Origin: Planctomycetota bacterium
GTDB taxonomy: Bacteria; Planctomycetota; Phycisphaerae; WQYP01
Direction: 5' to 3'
Assembly: GCA_021798635.1 (NCBI GenBank)
Contig: JAJZGH010000045.1
Location: forward strand, 1-23,114
Length of the DNA stretch: 23,114 bases
In this document: positions 1 to 7,179 of the stretch, piece by piece
Layout: every line of letters starts with the position of its first letter
How positions within the stretch are numbered: the stretch's first letter is position 1
The notes under the pieces: generated by a model
What the model was told of the DNA's origin: nothing
What the model saw: only the letters and a program-made list of their open reading frames with translations
Database searches by the model: none
Position numbers and translations under genes: made by a program

Positions 1-129
1 CGTGCCTGGTGAAGCGTATCCGCTTTGCCGCCCCTGTGGAATTGTCGCCCGTGCGGCGCGCCGCGCAAGGAGCATGGCCGAACCCGCCGCAGCGCCAGTG
101 ATAAGTTTTCTACGAGATAACCCGTCCAT
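1..129 (-). CDS. N-terminus of a Tat-exported protein (partial, runs off left edge)
   Basis: I found this by reading the reverse complement. An ATG at 129 opens 43 codons to the window edge without a stop. The N-terminus has a twin-arginine signal: S-R-R-K-L-I at residues 5-10, then an Ala/Gly/Leu-rich hydrophobic stretch, then a basic Ala-rich stretch (ARRAARA) that could end in a signal peptidase site. AGGAG lies at 138-142, 8 nt before the ATG, and an extended -10 promoter lies further upstream. Tat substrates are exported folded and often carry cofactors such as molybdopterin, FeS, copper or NAD(P). The mature domain is outside the window, so no function can be given. The promoter, ribosome site and signal peptide in correct order make the start fairly secure. 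Confidence 0.68.
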   Translation of the reverse strand, partial: MDGLSRRKLITGAAAGSAMLLARRAARATIPQGRQSGYASPGT

Positions 130-167
130 TGTCGTTTCTCCTGAAAGACTGCAAATTGCTCTTTTTT

Positions 168-176
168 ATTATAGCA
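168..176 (-). promoter_or_regulatory. Extended -10 promoter for the Tat-signal gene
   Basis: Read on the minus strand this is TGC followed by TATAAT, a perfect extended -10. No convincing -35 is present, as expected for extended -10 promoters. The predicted start, near 161, gives a leader of about 30 nt that includes the AGGAG at 138-142. The remaining bases up to the tam stop codon at 334 show no gene. Confidence 0.5.
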
Positions 177-333
177 GAAGCATCTCTTACTATTACGCTC
201 CCCGCGACCAGATGGTTGGCGCAAATTGTATTTCTTTTCACGGCGCTGTCTTTGTATCCCAGCCCCTGCCAGCCCCAGTCAGCCGGCACCAGTAACCGGG
301 CATCGCACAGCCCATTTAAGCCTGGCCAAATGT

Positions 334-1104
334 TTACCGGTACGCAACGAAAAACAATCGCCGAAACGGAAATAGCACGCGCCCGTCAGATTGCTTTGGA
401 TAGCCGGCGGTGATCAGATTCTGGTACGCGGCAATAAAATTTTCCCGATCTGCCGCAGGCAGAATATCCAGATAAGGTCGCAGGCTTGTACCAATATACC
501 AATGTACAATATCTTCCGGGCTATTGAGTATATGGAGATATTCACTTGTCCATATATCCAGCTTACGTGAAACGCCTTGCAACACACCATAATAAAAATC
601 CGGTTCATCGCAATGCCACCTCCGGATTTCATCGGGGAATTTATCGCGCCACGGGCCACTCACCGCCAATTCGCGTATGAGTTGTTGGGCCGTCGCGGTG
701 TAATAATTCGCAGGCATCTGAACCGCCAAGGCTCCGCTGGGGTTGAGCATCCGCATAAGTTCCGGCAGCAACCGCGCGTGATCGCCCACCCATTGGAGGG
801 CCGCATTTGAAAAAATCAGATCTACCGGGGCCGCGGCCTTCCAAGAGGAAATATCCGCTTCAATCCACTGTTGCCGTGGATATGCCCCGCGGGCCGCCGC
901 GATCATATCAGCCGAGTTATCCACCCCAGTGATGTCCGCCTCAGGCCACCGTTCCACCAGCGCCGCCGTGCTATTGCCCGGGCCGCACCCCAAATCGACA
1001 ATCCTTCCCGGCATCTCTAGCGCAATGCGCCCAATAAGATCCCGGCACGGCCGCGATCTTTCCTCCGCAAACTTCAGATATTGTTCGGGGTTCCATGTAA
1101 CCAT
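334..1104 (-). CDS. tam: Trans-aconitate 2-methyltransferase (Tam-like SAM methyltransferase)
   Basis: This 256-aa class I SAM-dependent methyltransferase matches Tam in length and layout. It starts M-V-T-W-N-P-E-Q-Y-L, a Tam hallmark. The SAM-binding motif I, VDLGCGPGN, is at residues 36-44, an acidic residue that would bind the SAM ribose follows at about 62 (GVDNS), and the SNAALQW motif is at 99-105. Tam methylates trans-aconitate, which forms spontaneously from cis-aconitate and inhibits aconitase, so it is a cytosolic detoxifying enzyme. The gene stands alone: the Tat-signal gene downstream on the same strand has its own promoter, and the next gene upstream is divergent. The substrate is inferred from family resemblance; another small acid acceptor is possible. 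Confidence 0.85.
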   Translation of the reverse strand: MVTWNPEQYLKFAEERSRPCRDLIGRIALEMPGRIVDLGCGPGNSTAALVERWPEADITGVDNSADMIAAARGAYPRQQWIEADISSWKAAAPVDLIFSNAALQWVGDHARLLPELMRMLNPSGALAVQMPANYYTATAQQLIRELAVSGPWRDKFPDEIRRWHCDEPDFYYGVLQGVSRKLDIWTSEYLHILNSPEDIVHWYIGTSLRPYLDILPAADRENFIAAYQNLITAGYPKQSDGRVLFPFRRLFFVAYR

Positions 1105-1141
1105 TCCAGCACGCTAACGAAAGCCCCAACCGCGGTCAAGT

Positions 1142-1176
1142 CTGACAAGTATTCACAGCGTTCTGCAATTTGTCAG
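1142..1176. repeat. 7-bp inverted repeat between divergent genes
   Basis: CTGACAA at 1142-1148 and TTGTCAG at 1170-1176 are perfect inverted arms separated by 21 nt. They lie between tam (-) and the helical-repeat gene (+). They could be an operator for either gene, but arms of 7 bp can arise by chance. Confidence 0.25.
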
Positions 1177-1222
1177 CTTCGCTTATCATGGTGGGCTGGT
1201 TTTGCAGGAGCGTGGCTTGGCT

Positions 1223-2851
1223 ATGGGTAAAAATTGGTCTTATAGGTCTTTCATGATCGCTTTGGCGGTTACGGCCGGTGGCCGGTTGGTGGTAGGGGGG
1301 GGATTGTCTGCTGCTGGGGTGCGGGGAGCTACCGCTACCGCGGTTGCTCCGGCCCAACCGGCGCTGCCGACAACGAATGCCGCAGCCAATACGAGCGGTC
1401 CGGTTTTCAATGAAACGTTAAAACTATTCAAATCCGCGCTGGTACCGGGCATGACTGGTTCCGTCGTTCTGGGGTCGCTTAAATCGACGGATGATCCTGG
1501 ATTGGAGCCATTTTTCCTAACGGTAAGCCACGCCAGGTCGCCGGAGTTGCAACTCATCGGCCTGCTGGATGCCAATGCCGTAAGCAAAAACGCGAATCTT
1601 ATTAACGTCGCAAAGTTTCTGGCAATTCCCATTCCACGTTTAATTGGCCCATCTCTGGCCGTGATGATTCAATCCGGGCACATTACTTCGGCGCAACTGA
1701 TGGAGGTGGTACATTTGGCCATTGAACCATCAGAAAAACTCATGGCGGCTTCTGAATTGGTCAATCGCGGAAAATCCGCACACGTGGTAAAGGTGCTGGA
1801 TGCGCTTACGGGAAGTCAAACGGATGCCACACGCTATTACGCCGCATTGACACTCCTGCAATGTAAACAATCAGGACAGGCGGAACGCGGCCTTAAACTA
1901 CTGATGCAATTAGCGGCACGCACCGCGCCGCGACTATTGGACTTAAAAGATGCCCTTTTGGCTCGGGTGGCGGCCCAGAAAATCGCGGCTGCCGCACCGT
2001 GGGCCGCATCGATCGCGCGGGATAAAAAAAGTCCATGGTCTCTGCGTCGGCGGGCGGTGCAGTCGTTATTGGTATTGAATAATCCCATGGCCCCCGCGCT
2101 GCTGGCCGCTATGCTAAAGGACACTAAGGGAACGATTGATAAAATTGAATTAGGCTTGCTGGCTATTCAATATCCCAAGGGATTGTCATTATCGGATGTC
2201 CAAATTCTGCGGCAGACGGATTCCCCACTATTAACCGGTATTGCCCGGACAGCTGCGGCAGCGGTCTCTGGTAAAGATCCGTTGCCGGGAATTTTATCGC
2301 TCATTGAGCAGGGACAACCCATTTTCCTAAATTGGGCGTTAGCTTACGCGGAAAACAGAACTACGTCGAATCGTTTCACGATCATGAAAGCCTTAATCAA
2401 CTACGCCACCGCCGCTGAGGATGGCCAGGATGCCGATTTTCGACGGGCCGTGGCCGCCGCGACAATATTGGCCAACAGCGATGGCAAAGCGGAACGGGGA
2501 ATATTGGCCGCCGATCTGGATTCTCCAAATGCAGGAATTGTTGAAGCCGCGTTGGCAGGGATGATTCAGAGCCATAACGCCAATTTTGCGACACTGATTC
2601 AGCCGTGGTGGAAGCAATTATTGAAGCGGGATGCGAGTAAAATTCGAGAATTTGCAGCGATGGAGCTGGCTCGCGAGAATAAAAAAGTTGAACTTTCTGT
2701 TTTGCGGAATATTGTTCTTTATGGTCTGGGGCGCAGTGACGGCTTTCGCGCAGCGGCAGGGTGGTACTATGTAAAACTCACGGGCCGTGCGGGGTTGCTC
2801 TTAGCTGCCGTACAAAAGGCATCTCCTGCGGCTCAAAAAAGTAAAAATTAA
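1223..2851 (+). CDS. Exported helical-repeat (HEAT-like) protein of unknown function
   Basis: This is a 542-aa protein. The ATG at 1223 is preferred over an in-frame TTG at 1202 because GGAG at 1207-1210 lies upstream of it and it starts M-G-K-N-W directly before a signal-like segment. A hydrophobic stretch of about 30 residues is followed by a low-complexity Ala/Pro/Thr linker, typical of an exported protein. The rest is almost entirely predicted amphipathic helix, rich in Ala and Leu, with repeating units that resemble degenerate HEAT or ARM repeats (for example around residues 190-330 and 390-500). Such solenoids are usually binding scaffolds. No catalytic motif is visible and no close family is recognised. 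The gene is divergent from tam and the next gene has its own promoter, so it appears monocistronic. Confidence 0.75.
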   Translation: MGKNWSYRSFMIALAVTAGGRLVVGGGLSAAGVRGATATAVAPAQPALPTTNAAANTSGPVFNETLKLFKSALVPGMTGSVVLGSLKSTDDPGLEPFFLTVSHARSPELQLIGLLDANAVSKNANLINVAKFLAIPIPRLIGPSLAVMIQSGHITSAQLMEVVHLAIEPSEKLMAASELVNRGKSAHVVKVLDALTGSQTDATRYYAALTLLQCKQSGQAERGLKLLMQLAARTAPRLLDLKDALLARVAAQKIAAAAPWAASIARDKKSPWSLRRRAVQSLLVLNNPMAPALLAAMLKDTKGTIDKIELGLLAIQYPKGLSLSDVQILRQTDSPLLTGIARTAAAAVSGKDPLPGILSLIEQGQPIFLNWALAYAENRTTSNRFTIMKALINYATAAEDGQDADFRRAVAAATILANSDGKAERGILAADLDSPNAGIVEAALAGMIQSHNANFATLIQPWWKQLLKRDASKIREFAAMELARENKKVELSVLRNIVLYGLGRSDGFRAAAGWYYVKLTGRAGLLLAAVQKASPAAQKSKN

Positions 2852-3041
2852 AGAAAGTGACGATTTCCTGCCGAAACACAAATCAGGCAGAGGATTTGGA
2901 AGGGGAGTGATGAACCTTCAGTCTACCTACGCTCTGGCAGGCCATGCGAACTTTAACGCTGTACGCCATGCGTAAAAGACAGTAGTGTAAGCGCGTGGGA
3001 CGCCATCAATAACGTAGCCGAAAATTCCGGCAATTTTTTTG

Positions 3042-3070
3042 TTGATGCTGAAGGAGTCGCGGTGTATAAT
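3042..3070 (+). promoter_or_regulatory. Near-consensus sigma70-type promoter for the 84-aa ORF
   Basis: A -35 TTGATG (3042-3047) and a perfect -10 TATAAT (3065-3070) are separated by exactly 17 bp. Transcription would start near 3077, giving a leader of about 53 nt that carries AAGGAG at 3118-3123. The preceding 2852-3041 holds no gene; it has an 8-bp direct repeat (GCCATGCG at 2941-2948 and 2965-2972) of unknown meaning. Confidence 0.65.
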
Positions 3071-3129
3071 ACGAAACAGTGGAAAGACCGAGCAACTCCG
3101 ACCGTTTGCCACAATATAAGGAGCTTGCC

Positions 3130-3384
3130 ATGGCAAATCAAGATTACATGTTCGTAGGCGGCAAGCCTGATGCCCAGCCCAGCGCCAATGCAACGTGGCG
3201 TTCGGACCTCACCGACGCTCCTCCACAGCGCAGTGTTGCGGGACGGGGTCGCGTTTCGACCTATCCTGTTTCATTTGCCTCGCAATCTGGTGGACTGCCC
3301 AAAAAAGTCGACCAGACTGTCGCGATGGACGACCGCCATGAGGAATTTTCGGATTCATGCCCATCAGAAGTATTCCTGGGCTAG
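3130..3384 (+). CDS. Orphan 84-aa hydrophilic protein
   Basis: The ATG at 3130 follows AAGGAG (3118-3123) with 6-nt spacing and sits behind the near-consensus promoter at 3042-3070, so expression signals are unusually good. The product starts M-A-N-Q-D-Y-M-F-V-G-G and is hydrophilic and rich in Pro, Ser, Ala and Asp. It has no signal peptide, no membrane segment and one Cys near the C-terminus. I do not recognise it. It is convergent with rex. A longer overlapping frame (3170-3652) looks Arg/Pro-rich and runs antisense into rex, so I do not favour it. The alternative is a promoter for a small RNA with a chance ORF. Confidence 0.5.
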   Translation: MANQDYMFVGGKPDAQPSANATWRSDLTDAPPQRSVAGRGRVSTYPVSFASQSGGLPKKVDQTVAMDDRHEEFSDSCPSEVFLG

Positions 3385-3503
3385 CGCTCTGACACAGGAC
3401 GAACCGAGAATCGTTTACATGCCACGAGGGGCAAACGCTGATCGTGCGCTGGCGATTGTAGGCCATGGGTTTGGTGCCTTGCTGCCCGGTTTGAGAATTT
3501 GTT

Positions 3504-4160
3504 TTAAAGACCTGATGACTCGCTTGGGGATGCATCACCTAAAGTCATCCGGAATGACAGTTGCTCAAGCTGTAAGGCCAAGTCTACGCTTTGTATCACC
3601 ACATCGCCGGGAACATTCAGCGCTACCGGGGCAAAATTTAAAATGCCTTTGATTCCTACCGTCACAAGTTGATCCGCCACCGATTGGGCCGCTGTAACCG
3701 GTACGGCCAGCATAGCCACTCGAATCTGTAATTCAGATGCCACCGACGCGATATCCTGAGCAGAACGTATGGGTAAATCGCCGATTTTTTTGCCCACCTT
3801 CGCCTCGTCCGCATCGAAAATGGCAACAATTTTAAATCCCTTTTGGAGAAAGCCCTTGTAGGCCAGCAACGCCCGGCCCAAGTTTCCAGCGCCCACCAGC
3901 AGGACATGGGAGATTTTATCCGTACCGAGGATTTTTTTGAGTTGATACACCAAGTCGTCCACGCGGTAGCCGATACCGGGATGGCCGAATTGTCCGAAAT
4001 ACGCCAAATCCTTACGGACCTGCGCATCTGAGTATCCCAGCGCTTCGCCGAGCTGTTTGCTGCTGATGGTATGGCGATCTACGCGATGGAATGATTCCAA
4101 CTGGCGCAGGTAAAAACTTAACCGATAGACGGCGGGATTTGGAATCTCTTCATTTCGCAT
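3504..4160 (-). CDS. rex: Redox-sensing transcriptional repressor Rex
   Basis: This 218-aa protein has the full Rex architecture. The N-terminal winged helix, about residues 1-78, includes the recognition segment with Q-V-R-K-D-L (47-52) and FGQFGHPGIGY (55-65). It is followed by a Rossmann NAD(H)-binding domain with GAGNLG at 90-95 and an acidic residue at the end of beta-2 (FDAD, 115-118). A C-terminal helix swaps between subunits in known Rex dimers. Rex binds DNA when NADH/NAD+ is low and releases it when NADH rises, controlling respiration and fermentation genes. A site matching the Rex consensus is present at 19514-19531. No such site is visible at rex itself, so autoregulation is not supported. 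It is convergent with the 84-aa ORF. Confidence 0.97.
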   Translation of the reverse strand: MRNEEIPNPAVYRLSFYLRQLESFHRVDRHTISSKQLGEALGYSDAQVRKDLAYFGQFGHPGIGYRVDDLVYQLKKILGTDKISHVLLVGAGNLGRALLAYKGFLQKGFKIVAIFDADEAKVGKKIGDLPIRSAQDIASVASELQIRVAMLAVPVTAAQSVADQLVTVGIKGILNFAPVALNVPGDVVIQSVDLALQLEQLSFRMTLGDASPSESSGL

Positions 4161-4227
4161 CCGTTTGTCCCAAGGCAGTTACAATTATCAGGTCGAGCGA
4201 TACCACACGAGCCACGCGAACAACGAG

Positions 4228-4256
4228 AATTTATCGGTGCGCCGCCACGGGGTCAA
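4228..4256 (-). promoter_or_regulatory. Candidate promoter of rex
   Basis: On the minus strand TTGACC (4251-4256) and TAAATT (4228-4233) are separated by 17 bp. The -35 is good and the -10 matches 4 of 6. It lies about 68 bp upstream of the rex start codon. Confidence 0.35.
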
Positions 4257-4320
4257 GTGTCGGTGGCGGTTTTCGTTTGTTTTATCACTGTTTTAGTTCG
4301 ATCGAAACGTCCTCCTTGGG

Positions 4321-4386
4321 AGCTGGATCAAGCCTGCAGAGAGTCCCGAGAAGCGTGCGAAGCAGGCTTCGTTTCGCTCCAGCTTT
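4321..4386. repeat. Nested inverted repeat / large stem-loop between rex and the radical SAM operon
   Basis: AGCTGGA (4321-4327) pairs with TCCAGCT (4378-4384), and inside it AAGCCTGC (4330-4337) pairs perfectly with GCAGGCTT (4362-4369). On the plus strand the structure ends in a short T run. It lies 3' of the nitronate-monooxygenase-like gene and 5' of rex, so it may be the operon terminator or a folded repeat. A 10-bp palindrome (TTCGATCGAA, 4297-4306) lies beside it. No gene is seen in 4161-4456. Confidence 0.45.
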
Positions 4387-4456
4387 TACGCGGAACTTTC
4401 TAGAGGATGCCTGCTGCGTTGCGACCTGCCGGGGTAGGACGCTCTAAATCAGTATC

Positions 4457-5899
4457 TTACCCCTCGAGAATAACGCGGAGCACATCGGCCGCCGTGTAAA
4501 TGGTTTGTCCATTCTGAAGATAGCGGCTGATGTTCACAACGTCATCGCCAGCAGTTACGATGGCCGGTTCTTCCATCCCCTTTGCGTCAGTCTGTCCTAA
4601 GCCAATGGTTGCAAACAGGGCATTGCAGAGACACTTTCTGCCAGGGGTTGTTTCTTCGCTGCCGCCTTTGGCCACATAGTCCGAAACCGGTTCGGCGGCA
4701 CAGCGATAACCCGGCGTGCCGTCCGGGCGCTTATAAACTTTTCGCAGATATCCAAGGTCACATTTTCGTTCGCGCTGGGCATATATGTCGGGTTCTGAGA
4801 TGGTATTGGAGAGCGCCACAACCTTAAATGGAAAGCCGGTGGGGGAGGCCTGCGGATCGGTAAAGACTGTCGCTTGCCCGCAGGAGGTACTGGCAAGTAC
4901 CTGCTGTTTTATATCCGCGCGGATTCCGGACTCCTGGCAGAAGGCGAACGCCGTGCCGACCTGAATGCCGGCCGCGCCCTGGTCAAGTGCCCGCTGAAGT
5001 TGCTGGTGGGTCCCGAATCCACCGGCCAGATAAAACGGCAGGCCGATGGCGGCAATTTTTGGCAAATCCGCATCATCGCGGGGGCCGTAGATTGGCTCGC
5101 CCCTCTGGGAAAGTTGCAAGGGGCCGCGGGGGGGAGCGTTGTGTCCTCCGGCAATGGACGTTTCAACAATAAAGCCATCAACCCGACCATTGGATTTCCG
5201 CGCCAGCGTCATGGCCAGCGTGGCGGAGGAAACAATGGCATAAAATTTCGGACGCTTTAATTGGGGGGCCGGCACACTATCGGTGGCACCATCCAGAGCG
5301 ATAAATTCCTCCGGACTGAATTGGCTTACAAAGTTGTCTGTGGTATCAGAATCTTCGACATCAATTTTCAGTTCTACGCGTTCTCCGCGCGCCAGAGCAT
5401 CCAATACACCTGGAATAAAACGCGGAATGCCGGCCCCCATAAGTACATAGTCGATGCCGGCCATCATCGCCCCAAAAAGAGTGGCGAGCGTCGGGGTTTG
5501 CACTTTTTCCAGAAGATTGATTCCCACCACGCCGGAATGTCCGTCCTTAGCGAGAAACACCTCGGAAAATGAGGCAAGGACCGTCAATTCCGTCAAGGCA
5601 CGGCTGAAGCCAATGGCCGGCAACGGGGTTGATTTGAATGATTTTGCAGTTTCTATGCCCCCCGCGACAAAATATCGATCCCATACGCGCTGGGCGATCT
5701 GGCGATACGGAAACGCATGAAAAGCCCGCTGGTAGTGACCATCTGGATCGCCAGACTGTAAGCGCCGGGCTACAACTGCCGCGATTCCAGTGCCGGAAAC
5801 GACTCCCAGTTGCCCATAACTGGAAACCGATTTCGCCAGCACCCAGTTCGAGACGCCCACACCCATTCCACCTTGAATTATCTGAAACGTTGATTCCAT
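4457..5899 (-). CDS. FMN-dependent nitronate monooxygenase / PfaD-like protein
   Basis: This is a 480-aa TIM-barrel flavoprotein of the nitronate monooxygenase/PfaD superfamily. The N-terminus has the flavin-loop signature QGGMGVGVSN (9-18). GGHNAPPRG (251-259) carries the His usually near the flavin, AGGFGT (292-297) and GIQVGTAFAFC (311-321) are phosphate-binding strands, and a Cys-containing C-terminal extension (GRKCLCN) follows as in the longer family members. The ATG at 5899 is chosen over an upstream start at 5947 because it overlaps the stop of the preceding gene as TGATG and begins just before the conserved barrel strand. Classical members oxidise alkyl nitronates; PfaD acts as an enoyl reductase in polyunsaturated fatty acid synthesis. 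No PUFA synthase genes lie here, so the substrate is open. It is the last gene of a tightly coupled three-gene operon. Confidence 0.88.
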   Translation of the reverse strand: MESTFQIIQGGMGVGVSNWVLAKSVSSYGQLGVVSGTGIAAVVARRLQSGDPDGHYQRAFHAFPYRQIAQRVWDRYFVAGGIETAKSFKSTPLPAIGFSRALTELTVLASFSEVFLAKDGHSGVVGINLLEKVQTPTLATLFGAMMAGIDYVLMGAGIPRFIPGVLDALARGERVELKIDVEDSDTTDNFVSQFSPEEFIALDGATDSVPAPQLKRPKFYAIVSSATLAMTLARKSNGRVDGFIVETSIAGGHNAPPRGPLQLSQRGEPIYGPRDDADLPKIAAIGLPFYLAGGFGTHQQLQRALDQGAAGIQVGTAFAFCQESGIRADIKQQVLASTSCGQATVFTDPQASPTGFPFKVVALSNTISEPDIYAQRERKCDLGYLRKVYKRPDGTPGYRCAAEPVSDYVAKGGSEETTPGRKCLCNALFATIGLGQTDAKGMEEPAIVTAGDDVVNISRYLQNGQTIYTAADVLRVILEG

Positions 5900-7179
5900 C
5901 AGGTTGTAACTCCGCTGACCAGTGGCAACGCATAATCGGAGCCACAACTGTTTGCTATACCGCAGGTTGCCGCATCACTGTTGCTTTTCTGGGAAGCTGC
6001 ATTTGCTGCGGACCCCAGAGCAATTTCCGCATCGCTTAAGTAACACCCTGGATCAAATCCCAGCCAGTCGCCCGTGGCGGCTTCCGCGCGGGTACGGAGA
6101 TTTCCGTTGCAGACCGATAGAAAGCGGCATGATTGGCATCGGTCTGGTAAATGCGCTTTGCGATTACGCAATATGGCCAGGCGCGGATCGGTTGCATCCG
6201 TCCATATTTTGCTGAAACTTTGTTCGCGGATATTGCCGCAGTTGTAGTGCCAGGTGAACTGATCGTAATGAACATTTCCCACCGGATCAACCGATGCAAT
6301 ATTGCAGCCGGAACGGTTGCCGCCGGTACCTTCCAGTCGGTTGCGAACTTTTTGATACTGTTGCGGATCGTCTTTTTCCAGTTGTAGCAGGAGATAAGCG
6401 GCATCGGCATGGTTATCGACGGTTAAAACTTCCAAGGGGATTCCCTGGCGGTGCAATTCCCGACTTTTCTCAAAAATGCGATCCACGACTTTGCGGATTT
6501 GCGACGCGGATAAATCCACTTTTTGCATATTGTCCGCACGCCCGGCATACGCCAGGTGATACACACAGAGCCGCTGGACATTACTGGATACGCAGATATC
6601 AAATATCGCATCAAGATCGTCGACGTTCAGGCTATGAACCGTGAAGCGTACACCGACTTTTATGTTGCGTGCCCGGCAACGCTTAATGGCTGCCAACGTG
6701 CTGTTAAACGCACCGGCCTTGCCGCGGAGCTTGTCGTGGCGGCTTTCAATACCGTCAATACTGATGCCGGCGTATTTCAGGCCGGATTCCGCCAGATTGT
6801 CCGCCATTGTTTCATCAATCAGCAGGCCGTTGGTGGATAATGTACATGCCAGCCCCAGTGATCGGGCGTGACGAATCAAAGGAAGAATATCCGGTCGGCT
6901 TAACGGCTCGCCACCACTGAAAAGCACCGCCGGAACTTTAAATGCGGCCAAGTCATCCAGCAAAGCAAGGCCTTCATCATGGGTCAGTTCATTGGGGGCC
7001 GGCGCGTTAGTTGCCGAGGCGTAGCAGTGTACACATCGCAGGTTACACGCTTTGGTCACGGCCCAAACGACCACGGGTCGTGGCGTCGCTTCTGATTCAC
7101 CATGGGCGTTGCGGTGGCCATAGCGGAGGCGTTCATTTCCGGCCTGATGATCACAAAGTAAATTCGTTACGCTGAGCAT
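5899..7179 (-). CDS. AhbC/NirJ-like radical SAM/SPASM enzyme (siroheme-derived haem biosynthesis)
   Basis: This is a 426-aa radical SAM enzyme. CxxxCxxC for the SAM-binding FeS cluster is at C45, C49 and C52, and the GGEP motif is at 89-92. The C-terminal auxiliary-cluster region has C348, C351, C357 and C379. Segments TVDNHAD, VDPVGNVHYDQF and RAEAATGD are typical of AhbC (12,18-didecarboxysiroheme to Fe-coproporphyrin III) and its relative NirJ (haem d1). The two cannot be separated by eye. The ATG at 7179 is preferred over one at 7236 because AGGAG (7189-7193) precedes it and it begins M-L-S-V-T-N-L-L, like AhbC. It overlaps the upstream gene by 13 nt. About 40 Ala/Ser-rich residues with two Cys extend past the usual end. 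No AhbA/AhbB decarboxylases, nirS or other haem d1 genes are in the window. Confidence 0.8.
   Translation of the reverse strand: MLSVTNLLCDHQAGNERLRYGHRNAHGESEATPRPVVVWAVTKACNLRCVHCYASATNAPAPNELTHDEGLALLDDLAAFKVPAVLFSGGEPLSRPDILPLIRHARSLGLACTLSTNGLLIDETMADNLAESGLKYAGISIDGIESRHDKLRGKAGAFNSTLAAIKRCRARNIKVGVRFTVHSLNVDDLDAIFDICVSSNVQRLCVYHLAYAGRADNMQKVDLSASQIRKVVDRIFEKSRELHRQGIPLEVLTVDNHADAAYLLLQLEKDDPQQYQKVRNRLEGTGGNRSGCNIASVDPVGNVHYDQFTWHYNCGNIREQSFSKIWTDATDPRLAILRNRKAHLPDRCQSCRFLSVCNGNLRTRAEAATGDWLGFDPGCYLSDAEIALGSAANAASQKSNSDAATCGIANSCGSDYALPLVSGVTT

Noticed and set aside
2..295. 97-codon plus-strand frame at the left edge
   Set aside because: It reads through the minus-strand promoter and ribosome site of the Tat-signal gene and has no domain or ribosome site.
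3170..3652. 160-codon plus-strand frame overlapping the 84-aa ORF and the end of rex
   Set aside because: It lacks a ribosome site, is Arg/Pro-rich and runs antisense into rex; the 84-aa frame has the promoter and AAGGAG.
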